A stretch of DNA of 64,000 bases from Agrostemma githago (lineage: Eukaryota > Streptophyta > Magnoliopsida > Caryophyllales > Caryophyllaceae). The DNA lies in the NCBI GenBank assembly GCA_958450325.1, contig OY288261.1, positions 13,877,277 to 13,941,276 of the forward strand, written 5' to 3'. How positions within the stretch are numbered: the stretch's first letter is position 1; every line of letters begins with the position of its first letter. The notes under the pieces were generated by a model that saw nothing but the letters and a program-made list of their open reading frames with translations, searched no databases and was not told where the DNA came from. A program made the position numbers and the translations under genes. This document shows, piece after piece, positions 1-11,495 of the stretch.

Positions 1-109
1 AACATGTGGAAGGGCATGTAGAGTGGTACAGAACAGGAAATTCCAGATATGTTAGTGGCACTAGTTGTTGATTGTGCTGGTATGATAAATATAATAGAGA
101 CAAGCTTAC

Positions 110-293
110 GTTGTGGCTAACGCCAAAGAAGCAGCGTGATGTAGGACGTGGCGCAGTCTGACTCGCGTCAAGACTGTTAAGGAGTATACACCAGCTATCA
201 ATAACAGCGTTCGACAGCTGCTGTCCCGGTTGGAGTGTCGACAGCTCATCACAAGGGACGTTGAAGAAGTCGTCAACCCTCACAAGCATCTCA
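110..293 (-). CDS. Exon encoding the start of the Ulp1/C48 peptidase domain
   Basis: This exon is reached by splicing from the GTAAGT donor at 397-392. The two bases left by the upstream exon plus the first base here make a GAT codon and keep the frame. The peptide contains LSTLQPGQQLSNAVIDSW followed by SRCFFGVSH. That fits the opening helix of Ulp1/SENP proteases, where a leucine- and proline-rich loop precedes L-x-D/N-x-V-I-D-x-W/Y. The exon ends at a GTAAGC donor (109-104). The catalytic histidine normally lies some tens of residues further on, so it is off the window. Positions 1-109 are intron or a following exon that I could not place. Confidence 0.6.
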
Positions 294-2660
294 CTAACAG
301 ATTTTGAATAAATTATAAGAATTATAAGACAATTGATAAAAAATAACATAGATAGATAGAATCAGGTAAAGAACATTGAGCAATATTGAAAACTTACTCC
401 GCACTGTACTTGTCATTTTTATAAAAGACGTAATCCATTACGTCTTTCCGAACACTCAAAACCGACCTGAACAACCGACTGTTTCTGACCAAAAAATCAG
501 ATACTATTAGCTGGTCTGGTTCAGGGGTTCACAGTCATAAGAGCATCCAAGTTTCTCGTCAACAACTTGCATGCAATCCAAAAAAATTTCAGAGTGGAGA
601 AAGTAGGGATGGAAGACCTTCCGTCCATCAACTTCCACAAACAAATTCTCAATAACGTTCGCTTCATCAATTCGGTGATCCCTGTTCTCCGAACCACCGT
701 TAACAGCCTCAACCATCTCCGCCGTCGTGTACAGTTCGAAGTAGGGACAGCCTCGACTCTCATCTCCAGTGACAACATCCTCATCCCCCGCCACATTTGT
801 ACGCATGCTCGCACCTGCTGTTTGTGTGGGCTGGCCTGTGAATGCAGGGCCTTGGGTCGCCGCGTTCTTTGCACGTGCGTAGGCCTCGCAAACTTCGTCA
901 ACCGTCCGGTGGAGCTCTTCTCCACCCCAGAAGTCCTGTGAGGCCTGTGACGGTACGGGGTCATCATTCAGTGGTTTGCCGGATGTAATTCTCCTGAGTT
1001 TGGAGGCGGCTGAGATCCACCAATCATGGAATGCAACTGCATTCCTTGCCATCATAAGGTACAATTCATGTACCTCCTGCATCAAGAGTAAACAAAAAGT
1101 GTTATTTTGGAGGTGACATTATGATTCGTATTAAAGTAACACATCTGTGTCATTAGAGTAGCATGTTATCAACATCAAAGTAACACATATCCATGCTCAG
1201 ATTAACACATCTTCACGCTTAAAAAAGTAACTGAATACCTTAAAGTAACACATAATGCGCATTAGAGTAACAGGATATGATAGTTAAAGTAACATATTTA
1301 GGCAACTACAGCAACAACAAATTTGTTTTCTGAGTTCCATTAGATCAGGTGAACAAATAGACACATACCACCATTCTTGCGAACAACGCGTATTCAATGA
1401 ACACAGGAACATAAACACATGCAATTTATTGATGTAAATTTTTATTACTTACGTCAACCGCCTTCGCTCTTAGCTCAGCGTCATCCTCGACGCCATCTGC
1501 TAGCTCAATGTTTATGGACTTGGCAGCTTTGTGCGCGGAGGATGTTGGGGCATTCAATATCCTCAGCGGCACCCCGTCATCCACCACCTCCTCGTCCACC
1601 ACCTCCTCAAGTAGACAACGGGGGTAATTCGTCTTTGACTTGGTAAGACGACCAAGCCCACCACCAACAAATTCACCATATAACCTATCTACCATCCGCT
1701 CGCGATCCCAATGCTTAATAAGCGGCAGGTCGTGCGGAGAACGATGATCACGGTATTGGAAACGCTGAAAGTATGTGATCATCAAAAATGGCACACAACC
1801 GAGCAGGTATGTCGGTTTCCGAAGAACAGAGTCTTGACAGGTTGCAGCAAGCCCATCCAATACAAGCGTGCACCAATCATAGTTCCTAATCTGCTCTACG
1901 TTCTCAACGCACCTCAGCAGACTAAGATCAAGAGTGTAATTCGACGTTGGATTAAGAAAAATAGACATGCTGTACAGAACAAACAATCTACAAAAGTCGT
2001 CCCCACCGTCAACGTCCTTCTGTAGTTCTTCCAGCAACAGAGTCAGAGAAATAAAGTCGCTTCCAGTAGGAACATGGAACCGGTCCCTCCATGCTTGTTT
2101 CAGACTGACAACATCCTCCGTCAGTGCTTCCTTCGACCGGCCCATTGTGAGCAGGTCAGCTGGGTTCGGACCGTATGGTAGGAGGAAGCAGTCGTGGACA
2201 TCATGCTTCGTTACCAAGAATTGATCACTCTTCCTTGGTAGTCTGAAAATGAGAGTGTCATCCGCAAAAAGCGCCATGAAGTCGATTGCATACTTACCGG
2301 GGAAACTTTTGAGTCGCATCTGTGGTAGGCCCCCAAAACCGATTCTGATGACAGCCTCCCGCTGCCTATCATTTAATTTGGACATTAACTCGACGAGGTT
2401 CTGTGGTCTACACCTGAATTGGATCTTCTTAGAAACAACTTCTTGTTCCCCCACTTCTTCCACCTGAAAAGGGACAAGTATAAAAATAATTAGTATGTTC
2501 AACTGTTGTTAGAGCTAAATATGAGCCAGGTAAGAGATGAACATCAAAAATGCTAAGGCTTGCAACTGACCTGCTCCTCGGTGACCTGCTCCTTGCTTTG
2601 CCTCCTGCTTTTGCCATCTGTGGCACGAGTTTTTCTGGACTTGACTCCTCCTTTTGCCAT
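110..2660 (-). CDS. Ulp1-like (C48 cysteine peptidase) transposon-type gene, N-terminal part, truncated by the left edge
   Basis: A spliced minus-strand gene. Exon 1 is 2660-2571 (30 codons, basic, starting MAKGGVKS). Exon 2 is 2463-1453 (337 codons). Exon 3 starts at 1076 and is open down to 510. A further exon ends at 398, and another is 293-110. Introns 2570-2464, 1452-1077 and 397-294 start with GT (GTCAGT, GTAAGT, GTAAGT) and end with AG, and the reading frame is kept across each. Exon 2 has the block FRCRPQNLVELMSKL followed by IGFGGL, as in the N-terminal region of plant transposon-borne Ulp1 proteins, from memory of that family. Exon 293-110 carries the beginning of the Ulp1 fold. The junction between exon 3 and the exon ending at 398 is not resolved: exon 3 runs into a stop at 507-509 unless spliced earlier, so the gene may be decayed. 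The catalytic His, Asp and Cys would lie beyond the window. Confidence 0.7.
1131..1297. repeat. AGTAACAC short-motif cluster inside intron 2 of the Ulp1-like gene
   Basis: The motif (T)TAAAGTAACACAT and near variants (TTAGAGTAAC, ATTAACACAT, TTAAAGTAACATA) recur every 25-45 bases within intron 2 (1077-1452). They are absent from the adjoining exons. The same motif resumes upstream of exon 1. Short subterminal motifs of this kind are transposase-binding sites in several plant DNA transposon superfamilies; applying that here is inference. Confidence 0.7.
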
Positions 2661-2719
2661 CTGAAAAAGTACAATGATCATGTACAACTGTTCTAACAAG
2701 TAGCTGGTTATAAGTAAGC

Positions 2720-3240
2720 ATTAAAGTAACACGAAAACAGTGTTAGAGTAATATAAGAAGCGAATTAGAGTAACAAATGTACATAATTGAGTGTACCAGT
2801 TTACAAGGATTCAATGTTTCACAAAGATGATAGTTAGAGTAACACCTCTTCTGCATTACAGTAACACATTGTTGTCTTTGAAATAACACCATGCATGTGA
2901 CACAGAAAAACGAACGACCTCTTACAGTAACACATAAAGATTCAGGGTTTCACAAAGATGATAGTTAGAGTAACACCTCTTCTGCATTAAAGTAACACAT
3001 TGTTGTCTTTGAAATAACACCACGCATGTGACACGGAAAAACGAGCGACCTCTTACAGTAACACATAAAGATTCAGAGTTTCATAAAGATGATAGTTAGA
3101 GTAACACCTCTTCTGCATTAAAGTAACACATTGTTGTCTTTGAAATAACACCACGCATGTGACACAGAAAAACGAGCGACCTCTTACAGTAACACATATA
3201 GATTATTATCTGTAACAGCGTAAGGGCATTAAAGTAACAT
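2720..3240. repeat. AGTAACAC short-motif cluster upstream of the Ulp1-like gene
   Basis: This is the same motif as in intron 2, with many copies (for example around 2722, 2840, 2860, 2932, 2970, 3055 and 3230), all in one orientation. It covers the region where promoter or subterminal transposon sequence would be expected for the minus-strand gene. Part of it is organised as a 131-bp tandem repeat. Confidence 0.75.
2808..3203. repeat. 131-bp tandem repeat, three copies
   Basis: The phrase CACAAAGATGATAGTTAGAG recurs at intervals of exactly 131 bases (ACAAAG at 2821 and 2952; the third copy, at 3083, reads ATAAAG). Each unit contains three AGTAACAC-type motifs and one AAATAACACC variant. The copies differ by only a few substitutions, so the array is recent. 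Confidence 0.9.
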
Positions 3241-4036
<796 letters not shown>

Positions 4037-4066
4037 ATTGATTTATACTCCGTAAGTAAAAGGCTA

Positions 4067-4098
4067 CTAGGGTGATACCCGTGAAAAATTTCACGGGT
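4067..4098 (-). mobile_element. Helitron-like 3' terminus (element extends to the right)
   Basis: On the minus strand there is a 10-bp perfect stem (ACCCGTGAAA / TTTCACGGGT, two-base loop), six bases, then CTAG followed by T. Helitrons end with a short hairpin about 10 bases before a terminal CTRR and insert between A and T. The 5' TC end was not located, so the size is unknown. Confidence 0.45.
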
Positions 4099-4594
4099 TG
4101 CCCATTTTAGTTGATATTCAGAAATGAAATAGGGATGAATTTGTTTCATGTTACGGAAAAGAATGTGATTATCAAAATGTGGGTTAATAGGTGTACTCAT
4201 GACCGAACAACATATACACATATAATAGGTGTATTATATTTTGATGACCAACATTATGCGGTACACAAAGATTGGTGAAAGAATTCGTGGAAGAATTGAA
4301 ATATTTCATCGTTCACGGTATGTAAGTCCCATTTTCATAGTCAACCAACCTACTTCATGTTTAACACGGAAAAATGTTACTCCCTCCCATCACCAGAAAG
4401 GAAATCAAAGGGGATAAATGGGAAAACAGACACGGAGTATGTATTGCGTATTATGGATACGTGTGGTATTCTATGTTAGGCCAAAAATTTTACTTAGGGG
4501 GTGATTGGTTGAGTGTTTAGGAGTGGATTGGAATTGATTTACTTCATTCCAATGTTTGGTTGAGCATTTTTGGGATGGAGTTGTAATAAGAGTT

Positions 4595-5003
4595 ATCACA
4601 CATCGACAAATAATAATATGGGTTATGAAATTCTATATTATAAATAAGAATAATCATTCGTTTTTAGATATCTACCCAAAAAAATTTGAATCTCAAAAAG
4701 AGTTCTTAAGAATATAAACCTTAAGTGAATTTTCCTACATCGAAAAATTATGATGAGATGATGGAATTTTATCTTATAAATAAGAGTAATCATTTGGTTT
4801 TAAATATCGACCAAGAAAAGCTTTTAAATTATCCCAAATCGAAAAATTATGATGGGTGATGAAATTCTATATTATAAATAAGAGTGACCATTTGGTTTTA
4901 AATATCAACGAAAAAACTTTTAATATAAGACTACAAAGTTAAAATCATACCATATCGAAAAATTATAGTAAGGTGATGAAATTTTATATTACAGTATAAA
5001 TAA
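4595..5003 (+). promoter_or_regulatory. Four tandem units resembling plant snRNA promoters (USE plus TATA)
   Basis: Four degenerate units of about 100-140 bp. Each has an 11-base block close to the plant snRNA upstream element RTCCCACATCG: 4595-4605 ATCACACATCG, 4732-4742 TTCCTACATCG, 4831-4841 ATCCCAAATCG, 4947-4957 ATACCATATCG. About 30-36 bases later each has TTATAAATA or TATAAATA (4638, 4774, 4872, about 4995). That spacing matches Pol II-type snRNA promoters. No snRNA body is evident after any unit. They may be a dispersed promoter-like repeat rather than working genes. Confidence 0.45.
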
Positions 5004-5036
5004 CCAGTGGCAGACCCAGGAATTTATGAGTGGGGG
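4996..5036 (+). repeat. Dispersed plant repeat motif (CAGTGGCAGACCCAGGAATT type), copy 1
   Basis: The sequence resembles the widespread plant repeat start that reads roughly CAGTGGCGGACCCAGGA and then a G-run with GTGCAC. A second copy in the same orientation starts at 7110. The class is not certain; no matching inverted end was found. Confidence 0.4.
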
Positions 5037-5099
5037 TGCACAGTTTTTTTTTTTTACAAACAAAAAATCTAAATTTGCAAGGAAAAAATAACAAGAAAA

Positions 5100-5290
5100 T
5101 GTTACGAAACATAATATGTGGATGTCCATCGGGCCTTATAGCCCATTATGATGTAACCCTAGATGTATCATGTACTATATATATGCCCCTTGATGGGATG
5201 AATAAACACGTCTTTGATTTCTCTCATTCCTTTTATCTCTCTCTAGTTTCTCTTCTCTCTTACTTTCACAACACGTTATCCGCACGAATC
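5100..5290 (+). mobile_element. Possible short LTR (5100-5273) and primer site of a decayed LTR element
   Basis: TGTTACGAAACA at 5100 could open an LTR and CACAACA ending at 5273 could close it. It has a TATA-like stretch (CTATATATATG) and a pyrimidine-rich leader between. The following CGTTATCCGCACGA resembles the CGTTATCAGCACGA primer site of some plant copia elements. No second LTR was found in the window. Confidence 0.35.
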
Positions 5291-5734
5291 TCTACCTTAA
5301 TTTTTTTTTTCCCTATTTTTTTTACTTTTACGAGTAAGGTATCATAATTTTATTTGATAACCGACTTCGTAATTAGCTTCTACTCGTCAATTATACATTT
5401 ATATGATAGCCGACATATCTTGTGCGGTGATTCATCTATATCCATACGAGTATCTAACCCTAATTTTATTGTTTTTATTTTAAGGAAAATCGTTTCTGTG
5501 TCAATCGTAATTGCATAGTACGAGTATAATTTATGGGACCAACCTTATATATATTCCCATGTATAGAGCACAATTCATACATTGTGCATATATTCGTACG
5601 TTTATGAATTACTTCTATCTCCTACACGTGCAATTCAATTCAATTATCATCTCTGCTACATGTCTACATGCCGCAAGAAATACATCACAACAAATTTCTT
5701 TATTATGGCCTTGAGTCCGTGCCTCCGTGGCATG

Positions 5735-5739
<5 letters not shown>

Positions 5740-5767
<28 letters not shown>

Positions 5768-5800
5768 GTGCTTTTATTTATTTATTTATTTATTTATTTA
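5740..5800. repeat. (ATT)n and (TTTA)n microsatellites
   Basis: Nine or so ATT units at 5740-5767 are followed by about seven TTTA units at 5773-5800. Both are simple slippage repeats. Confidence 0.95.
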
Positions 5801-6575
5801 GACGTAATTCATGAGCAATTCTTAGTTGCTTATTGCGTTTTCCTTTTATGTCTCTTTTTCTTTTCTATTGTCATAAGCAATTCATGAAAATTCTTATATT
5901 GCTTATTGTGTTTTCATTTTAAGTCCTTTCTTTCGGTGAAATCTAAGTGGTTCTAACTTGTTTAACTTTCTCGATAATCGATACACGAACTCTGAATTTA
6001 TTGTTCTGAAATATATATTTTTGACAAGAATTATTGATATTAATGATCTTGATATATTATCAAGAGAGAAAAAAAAATGTCAAGATGTCAAAGTTATGAT
6101 TTTCTTCTTTTAATAGAAGATGTTTGATTGATAAATCGGTCTTATAGACCGTAGTTATGAATGCATCTATTTTGGAGGCAAAATCCAAAATACGAGGAGT
6201 TCATATGAGGATATGACGTATTCTATTTTTCAATTTAATTCAGTCTCGTAGACTGTATATATCTATGGATCAATTTCAATGTTAATATTCATATGATGAA
6301 TGCTCATATAATTTTGGACCTGAAGTTCCAAAACTATTTAATTTTTAATTATGAGCAGTGAAAATAATGTTATCATGTATGGTAACAAATATTTTGGATC
6401 CAAGTTTCATAAAAGATTGTATACCTGAAGTATACGCGATTATTTTGGATGATAAATATGCTAATACAGTTGTCCTAGAAAATATGATATCACGGAAATA
6501 AAATAGCCTCAAAGGCATCGTATCGTGAAAAATATACTCCGTCTGAGTAAGTACATGAAATTGTATTGTGTTTAA
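5801..6575. other. AT-rich stretch without a gene
   Basis: No long open frame or recognisable domain. It includes small repeated phrases such as GTCTTATAGACCG and GTCTCGTAGACTG. It is likely the interior of an old non-coding retroelement into which the element at 6807 inserted. Confidence 0.4.
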
Positions 6576-6829
6576 TACCACTTATTATTGTCTTGAAGGC
6601 AATATATCGTGAAGAGAGGTTATGAGAAATCCTCGGGATTAATTCCATGTTCACCCAAAGTTGGAAAGAATAATATAATTGTTAGAAATAATGTAAAGAC
6701 AATACCACTTATTATTGTCTTGAAGGCAATATATCGTGAAGAGAGGTTATGAGAAATCCTGGGGATTAATTCCATGTTCACCCAAAGTTGGAAAGAATAA
6801 TATAATTGTTAGAAATAATGCAAAGACAA
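6576..6829. repeat. 127-bp direct tandem duplication spanning an LTR insertion junction
   Basis: Units 6576-6702 and 6703-6829 differ at only a few bases. Each contains flanking DNA, the target-site copy ATAAT and the first 23 bases of the LTR (TGTTAGAAATAATG...). The duplication therefore arose after the copia-like element inserted. The junction shares AATA, suggesting slippage or microhomology-mediated duplication. Confidence 0.9.
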
Positions 6830-7605
6830 TATGTTGACTATTGTTGCATTGTAAGGGTATCTCCCATTAAGTAGCATATTAACACCTTTTTTCATGATGG
6901 TTATGAATATCATTATCTTCATAGTAATGACAATTCATTACCTATCATAAAGTGACTTTGGATACCTTTTGAGGTTAGTCTCGTATGCACTTATTATATA
7001 AGTATGAGAATGATAAGACATATGGGCATATACATCAAATGTCATCATACTAATCTCTTTGATAAATTCTGAGTATACCATCGAGTTCCAACTCCTACAG
7101 GTTGAGTACCAGTGACGGACCTAGGATTTTTCCGCTAGGGGGGCACTATTTTTTTCCGACATTTTTGCATTTTAAAACTATTTTTACGATATATTTTTCT
7201 ATATAATAATGAACAATGAGACTTGTCAAAAAATGCTTATATATATTTTAAATCATATTTTTATCACACGATTATTAAAATCGTTACCAAATTAACTAAA
7301 CTAATTACATTATATAAGAAAAAATTAAGACAAATATTTACAACGTGTCGTGAATAATCTATAAGTAAAAGAGTGAAGGTTTTGAGAAATAGTTTAATTA
7401 TAATATATAGAAATTTTCATTAAGTTATGACCATTAAGTATGAGGTTATAAAGTTGGTTACATGATCAACCTTATGTTCAACCTTATAAAGTTGTACCGT
7501 AGTCGGGGCGATTTCGTTTCTCATTCAGTGGCCTTCATACCACGACACAACAACGCATATTCTGTAGTTATATATCGCCCCTATAGTGACCCTATATTTT
7601 CAACA
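6807..7605 (+). repeat. 5' LTR of the copia-like element, carrying foreign DNA
   Basis: It matches the 3' LTR from its start to about 7109 and again from about 7492 to 7605. Between these, 7110-7491 is unrelated and replaces about 55 bases of the LTR. The foreign piece begins with the CAGTGACGGACCTAGGA repeat motif that also occurs near 4996. Confidence 0.85.
7110..7491 (+). mobile_element. Insertion in the 5' LTR starting with the CAGTGRCRGACC motif
   Basis: It interrupts the LTR alignment. Its first 40 bases match the repeat at 4996 (CAGTGACGGACCTAGGA then a G-run and GCAC). No target duplication is visible, and the LTR segment at this place is missing, so insertion was accompanied or followed by a deletion. 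Confidence 0.5.
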
Positions 7606-9619
7606 ATTGAGAAACGAAATTATGTCACTATTATTGTGTTTGTGTTCATCACTAGTCATTGGAATTGTTTCAATTGGCTATCTTGTTTCGTTGGTAAGAT
7701 TCATCTCGTTGAGGGTGAGACAGCAGTTCGGTATTATGGCAATAACTCCGTCTCTAGACCTCCGATTGGGACATGTAATATGGCGTTGGAAAGATAAGAA
7801 TAAGGGCTACAACTCTTTAGTTGAAGTCGTGAGCTGATTCTGCTATTTACCCTTCGGAAAACGGGACACAATGTCGTGGTATTATGCTGAAAGTTTTTGA
7901 AGGTTTATGAGTGGATGGTATTATCTTATTTTATTATCATATTCATCCTTGAGAATGAGGTATGGTATCTATAAGCTTAGTTCTTGTCTTCTTGTGATTC
8001 ATGATGATAAAATAATTACGCTTGGTAGATGAGTATCATTTATCGTCATTGATTGGAAGATAAATTATCTCATAAGAGTAGGATGTTAATGTTGTTTCTG
8101 AACATATGTTGAATGTATTAGCCTCAATATTTCATGATGGATGATGAATTTGCACACATGTTTTTATTAGTATACAATTAAAAGGTGAATATTTTTCTGT
8201 GTTTATGGAGAATATTATATGCCTACGATCAAAATAATTAATGTGATTATTAGTGGAGTAATAATTAATTATTAATGATTTTGTGTAAATTATGTTGTCT
8301 TGGAAGATACCATGTGGAGATGATATGCTTTTATGAGTAATGAGGGCAATATTTGGATTTATTATATAGCCGTTATAAATTTATTCTATGCTCTTAATAT
8401 ATATGATATTGATTATTATTCATTAATCAATTTAAGAACATTATGTATGTTTTGCTTGAGAAAATTGAATATATGTATAATATATGTTGGGATTATATAT
8501 TAGTGTGATTTTTTGTATCCTTACTAATGTTTTGAAAAGATACGTGTGTACTTGTCTTGTAAATTATTTTGGATACATTTGGAAAGAGAATTTAACTTCA
8601 CACTACACTAGAGACGCATCAATGCTCTTTTGAGTAAAATAAGCTATATGTGTGGGTTAAATATTTTATTTTTATTGACATGCATAATCTTGATCAAGTA
8701 TGTATTAAATAATTGGATGAATTATTTGATAAATTACTCTAAGAATAGATTATGGAATAGATAAATTGTCAAACATAATTATTTGATATCTAAAATTTGG
8801 GATGATTAATGAATGAATAATTTGTATATTTTGTTTGAACGATTATGTTTGTCACTATTTCGTGGTGTGACAACATGTGGGGGAAGTCATTCAACTTATT
8901 TGATAAAATTATTCATGCATCAATTATTGAGTTGATATCTTATAATTTGTGAAGAGTATGTATATCTCTAACTGTGGGGGAAAGTGATGATCGATAGCGT
9001 ATTTTATACATGAATAATGGAACCAAATGTAAGAGTTTTAATTTGTTGACTAAGTCAATAAATAATGGTTGCGTAAGGTCCATTTATTTATGTTGTACAT
9101 TTGGCTTACACCACACTATATGAGATTATGATGATTGATTTTATGTGAGTAAAGGATATATATTTTAATTTGTGGATTTGCAAAAAGAAAATATAAGTGA
9201 AACAATCATCGAGATCGTTGTTCTCTAATATAAGAATGATGATGTATATATGGTGCAATATTGAGAATTGCAACATGTTGGATATTTATAAAAATGTTGG
9301 ATCACAAGGTGAGATGCACAATGATCATAAGTAAGCTTTCATCTTTATAATAATTTTATTATAAGTCTATTGAGAAGACTGTTATAATTTTATGTATTAT
9401 GTATGCGTATTATTTTGCTCTTTTAACCCTACCGTAGTAATGCATGGTGATTGTGAGCTTAATATTTATTGGATAATTGTGGGGGCATCAATTGCTATGT
9501 AATGTTTGATGCTGATTTCAGCTTCATATTGCTAAAAATGATGTGTAGTGAATTACACACATGTATTATGCAGATTTGAGGGAGTTGAAATCATCAAATA
9601 TAATTTGGTGTATTTGAAA
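7606..9619. other. Non-coding interior of the copia-like element
   Basis: AT-rich, with no open frame of note and no protease, integrase or reverse transcriptase motif. Phrases such as TGTGGGGGAAG recur. This is typical of large retrotransposon derivatives without genes. Confidence 0.6.
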
Positions 9620-10060
9620 GGTTGAGCATATAGCTCTTAATGGTCTTATAGCCCAAATTTGGGTGGTCCTTGTGAGACGGACTTGATGAGATCACCGTAA
9701 TGATAGAGGTTGAGCATATAGCTCTTAATGGTCTTATAGCCCAAATTTGGGTGGTCCTTGTGAGACGGACTTGATGAGATCACCGTAATGATAGAGGTTG
9801 AGCATATAGCTCTTAATGGTCTTATAGCCCAAATTTGGGTGGTCCTTGTGAGACGGACTTGATGAGATCACCTTAATGATAGAGGTTGAGATATTTCTCT
9901 TAATGAATCTATATCCCTATGTTTGGGTGGTCCTGTTGTGAAGGACTTGATGGATTCACCGTACGTAGTATTGAGAGGTTGAGCTTTAGAGCTCTTAATG
10001 ATTCTATAGCTCATAAGTGAGTGGGTTATGTGGAGATATCTTTGATAGAATCACCTAAGT
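9620..10060 (+). repeat. 88-bp tandem repeat, three close and two diverged copies
   Basis: GGTTGAGCATATAGCTCTTA starts at 9620, 9708 and 9796, exactly 88 bases apart. More diverged copies begin at 9884 and about 9976. Each unit contains GTTGAG, a line of AGCTCTTAATGG, a GGTGGTCC core and GATGAGATCACC. Confidence 0.9.
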
Positions 10061-10388
10061 GAGTGTGAAGGGCTGGCCTCCTTCTATGAGAGATTGAGTC
10101 ATCTTTCTAAAGCACTCATCAAAATCCCAAGGTTCATTTGGCCATAAATTTGTTGAATCGTATCGCGGAACTCGTGTGGAACTTAAGGTATGATATGTGT
10201 TGTGAGGATAATTCAACCGAAGTTCAATAAGGAACTCAAATCGAAAGATATTCTCTTGTTGTAAGTAAGTTGTTGACTCATTTCACTAATACGTTAATTC
10301 AAATCGAAAGATATTAACGTCTAAGTGTCAACCTTTTCATATGCTCAGAATTTTTGTTTTCGGTTTGTCATTTGCATTAGTGGGAGAT

Positions 10389-10856
10389 TGTTAGAAATAA
10401 TGCAAAGACAATATGTTGACTATTGTTGCATTGTAAGTGTATCTCCCATTAAGTAGCATATTGACACCTTTTTTCATGATGGTTATGAATATCATTATCT
10501 TCATAGTAATGACAATTCATTACCTATCATAAAGTGACTTAGGATACCTTTTGAGGTTAGTCTCACATGCACTTATTATATAAGTATGAGAATGATAAGA
10601 CATATGGGCATATACATCAAATGTCATCATCCAAATCTCTTTGATAAATTCTGAGTATACCATCGAGTTCCAACTCCTAAAGGTTGAGTACACAACCTTT
10701 TAGGAGTGTTGTGTGACCTTGGGGGACGACGCCCATTCCGATTTGTACCGTAGTCGGGGCGATTTCGTTTCTCATTCAGTGGCCTTCATACCACGACACA
10801 ACAACGTATATTCTGTAGTTATATATCGCCCCTATAGTGACCCTATATTTCCAACA
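10389..10856 (+). repeat. 3' LTR of the copia-like element
   Basis: 468 bp, TGTTAGAAAT to CCAACA, preceded by the polypurine tract TGGGAGAT (10381-10388) and followed by target duplication ATAAT. It is uninterrupted and so shows the ancestral form of the damaged 5' LTR. Confidence 0.88.
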
Positions 10857-10861
10857 ATAAT

Positions 10862-11490
10862 TAATATTGAAAGATGAATAATCTCTTTTAATTGGCTGAG
10901 TCCATTACATGAAATGAATGTGACATTTGATAAGACTATGCCTGAACAGGAGGTCGAGATCATGACATATTATTAAGCCTGATAATGCGGCCTTAATTGA
11001 GCCTAATGATAATGCGGTCTTAACTGAGCTTGATCATGTTTAATTAACTCATGAAAAATCATGTGACCCTCGTATATGCGAAGTTCGATGTGAGAGGAAG
11101 AAAAATTATATACGAATTGGAATTTTGACACGCAAACTATGACCTGAAGTTCGTAGTGATTATATAAACTGAACCTATGACGAGAAATTCATAGTGTTGA
11201 CCAATATTGAAACCGTGACGTGAAGTTCACGGTATTTTACAAATTTTCACCTTGCGTGTAGTGAATATTATTTTGAGTATCAAAATTAAGAATAAACTTG
11301 ATGTTTGTTCATGGATGTTTGCAAAGTATGAGATATTCTTAAGATATTCGTATCAAAATAATATAAACCATTTCCTAAAGCGGATGGTATTGTCATATTT
11401 TCATGATGTAATACCCGTATATTTTATTTTCATACAAATTATGTAGTCGTAAAGACACATTATTTTGAAAATGGCTTAAAAAAATTATGC
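10862..11490. other. AT-rich flank without a gene
   Basis: Decayed sequence with repeated phrases such as GATAATGCGGYCTTAA (twice near 10984 and 11008) and TGACCTGAAGTTCGTAG / TGACGTGAAGTTCACGG. No domain recognised. Confidence 0.4.
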
Positions 11491-11495
11491 GTGAT

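Larger units (their letters stand above)
6807..10856 (+). mobile_element. Non-autonomous copia-like LTR retrotransposon
   Basis: The element is bounded by ATAAT on both sides (6802-6806 and 10857-10861), a 5-bp target duplication. LTRs start TGTTAGAAAT and end CCAACA or TCAACA. The polypurine tract TGGGAGAT directly before the 3' LTR is of the copia type. The interior (7606-10388) has no gag or pol reading frame and no obvious tRNA-Met primer site after the 5' LTR, so it must depend on another element. The plus orientation follows from the polypurine tract. Confidence 0.85.

Noticed and set aside
567..941. 124-residue plus-strand frame at the left end
   Set aside because: It is the antisense shadow of exon 3 of the Ulp1-like gene, which has splice sites and domain context on the other strand.
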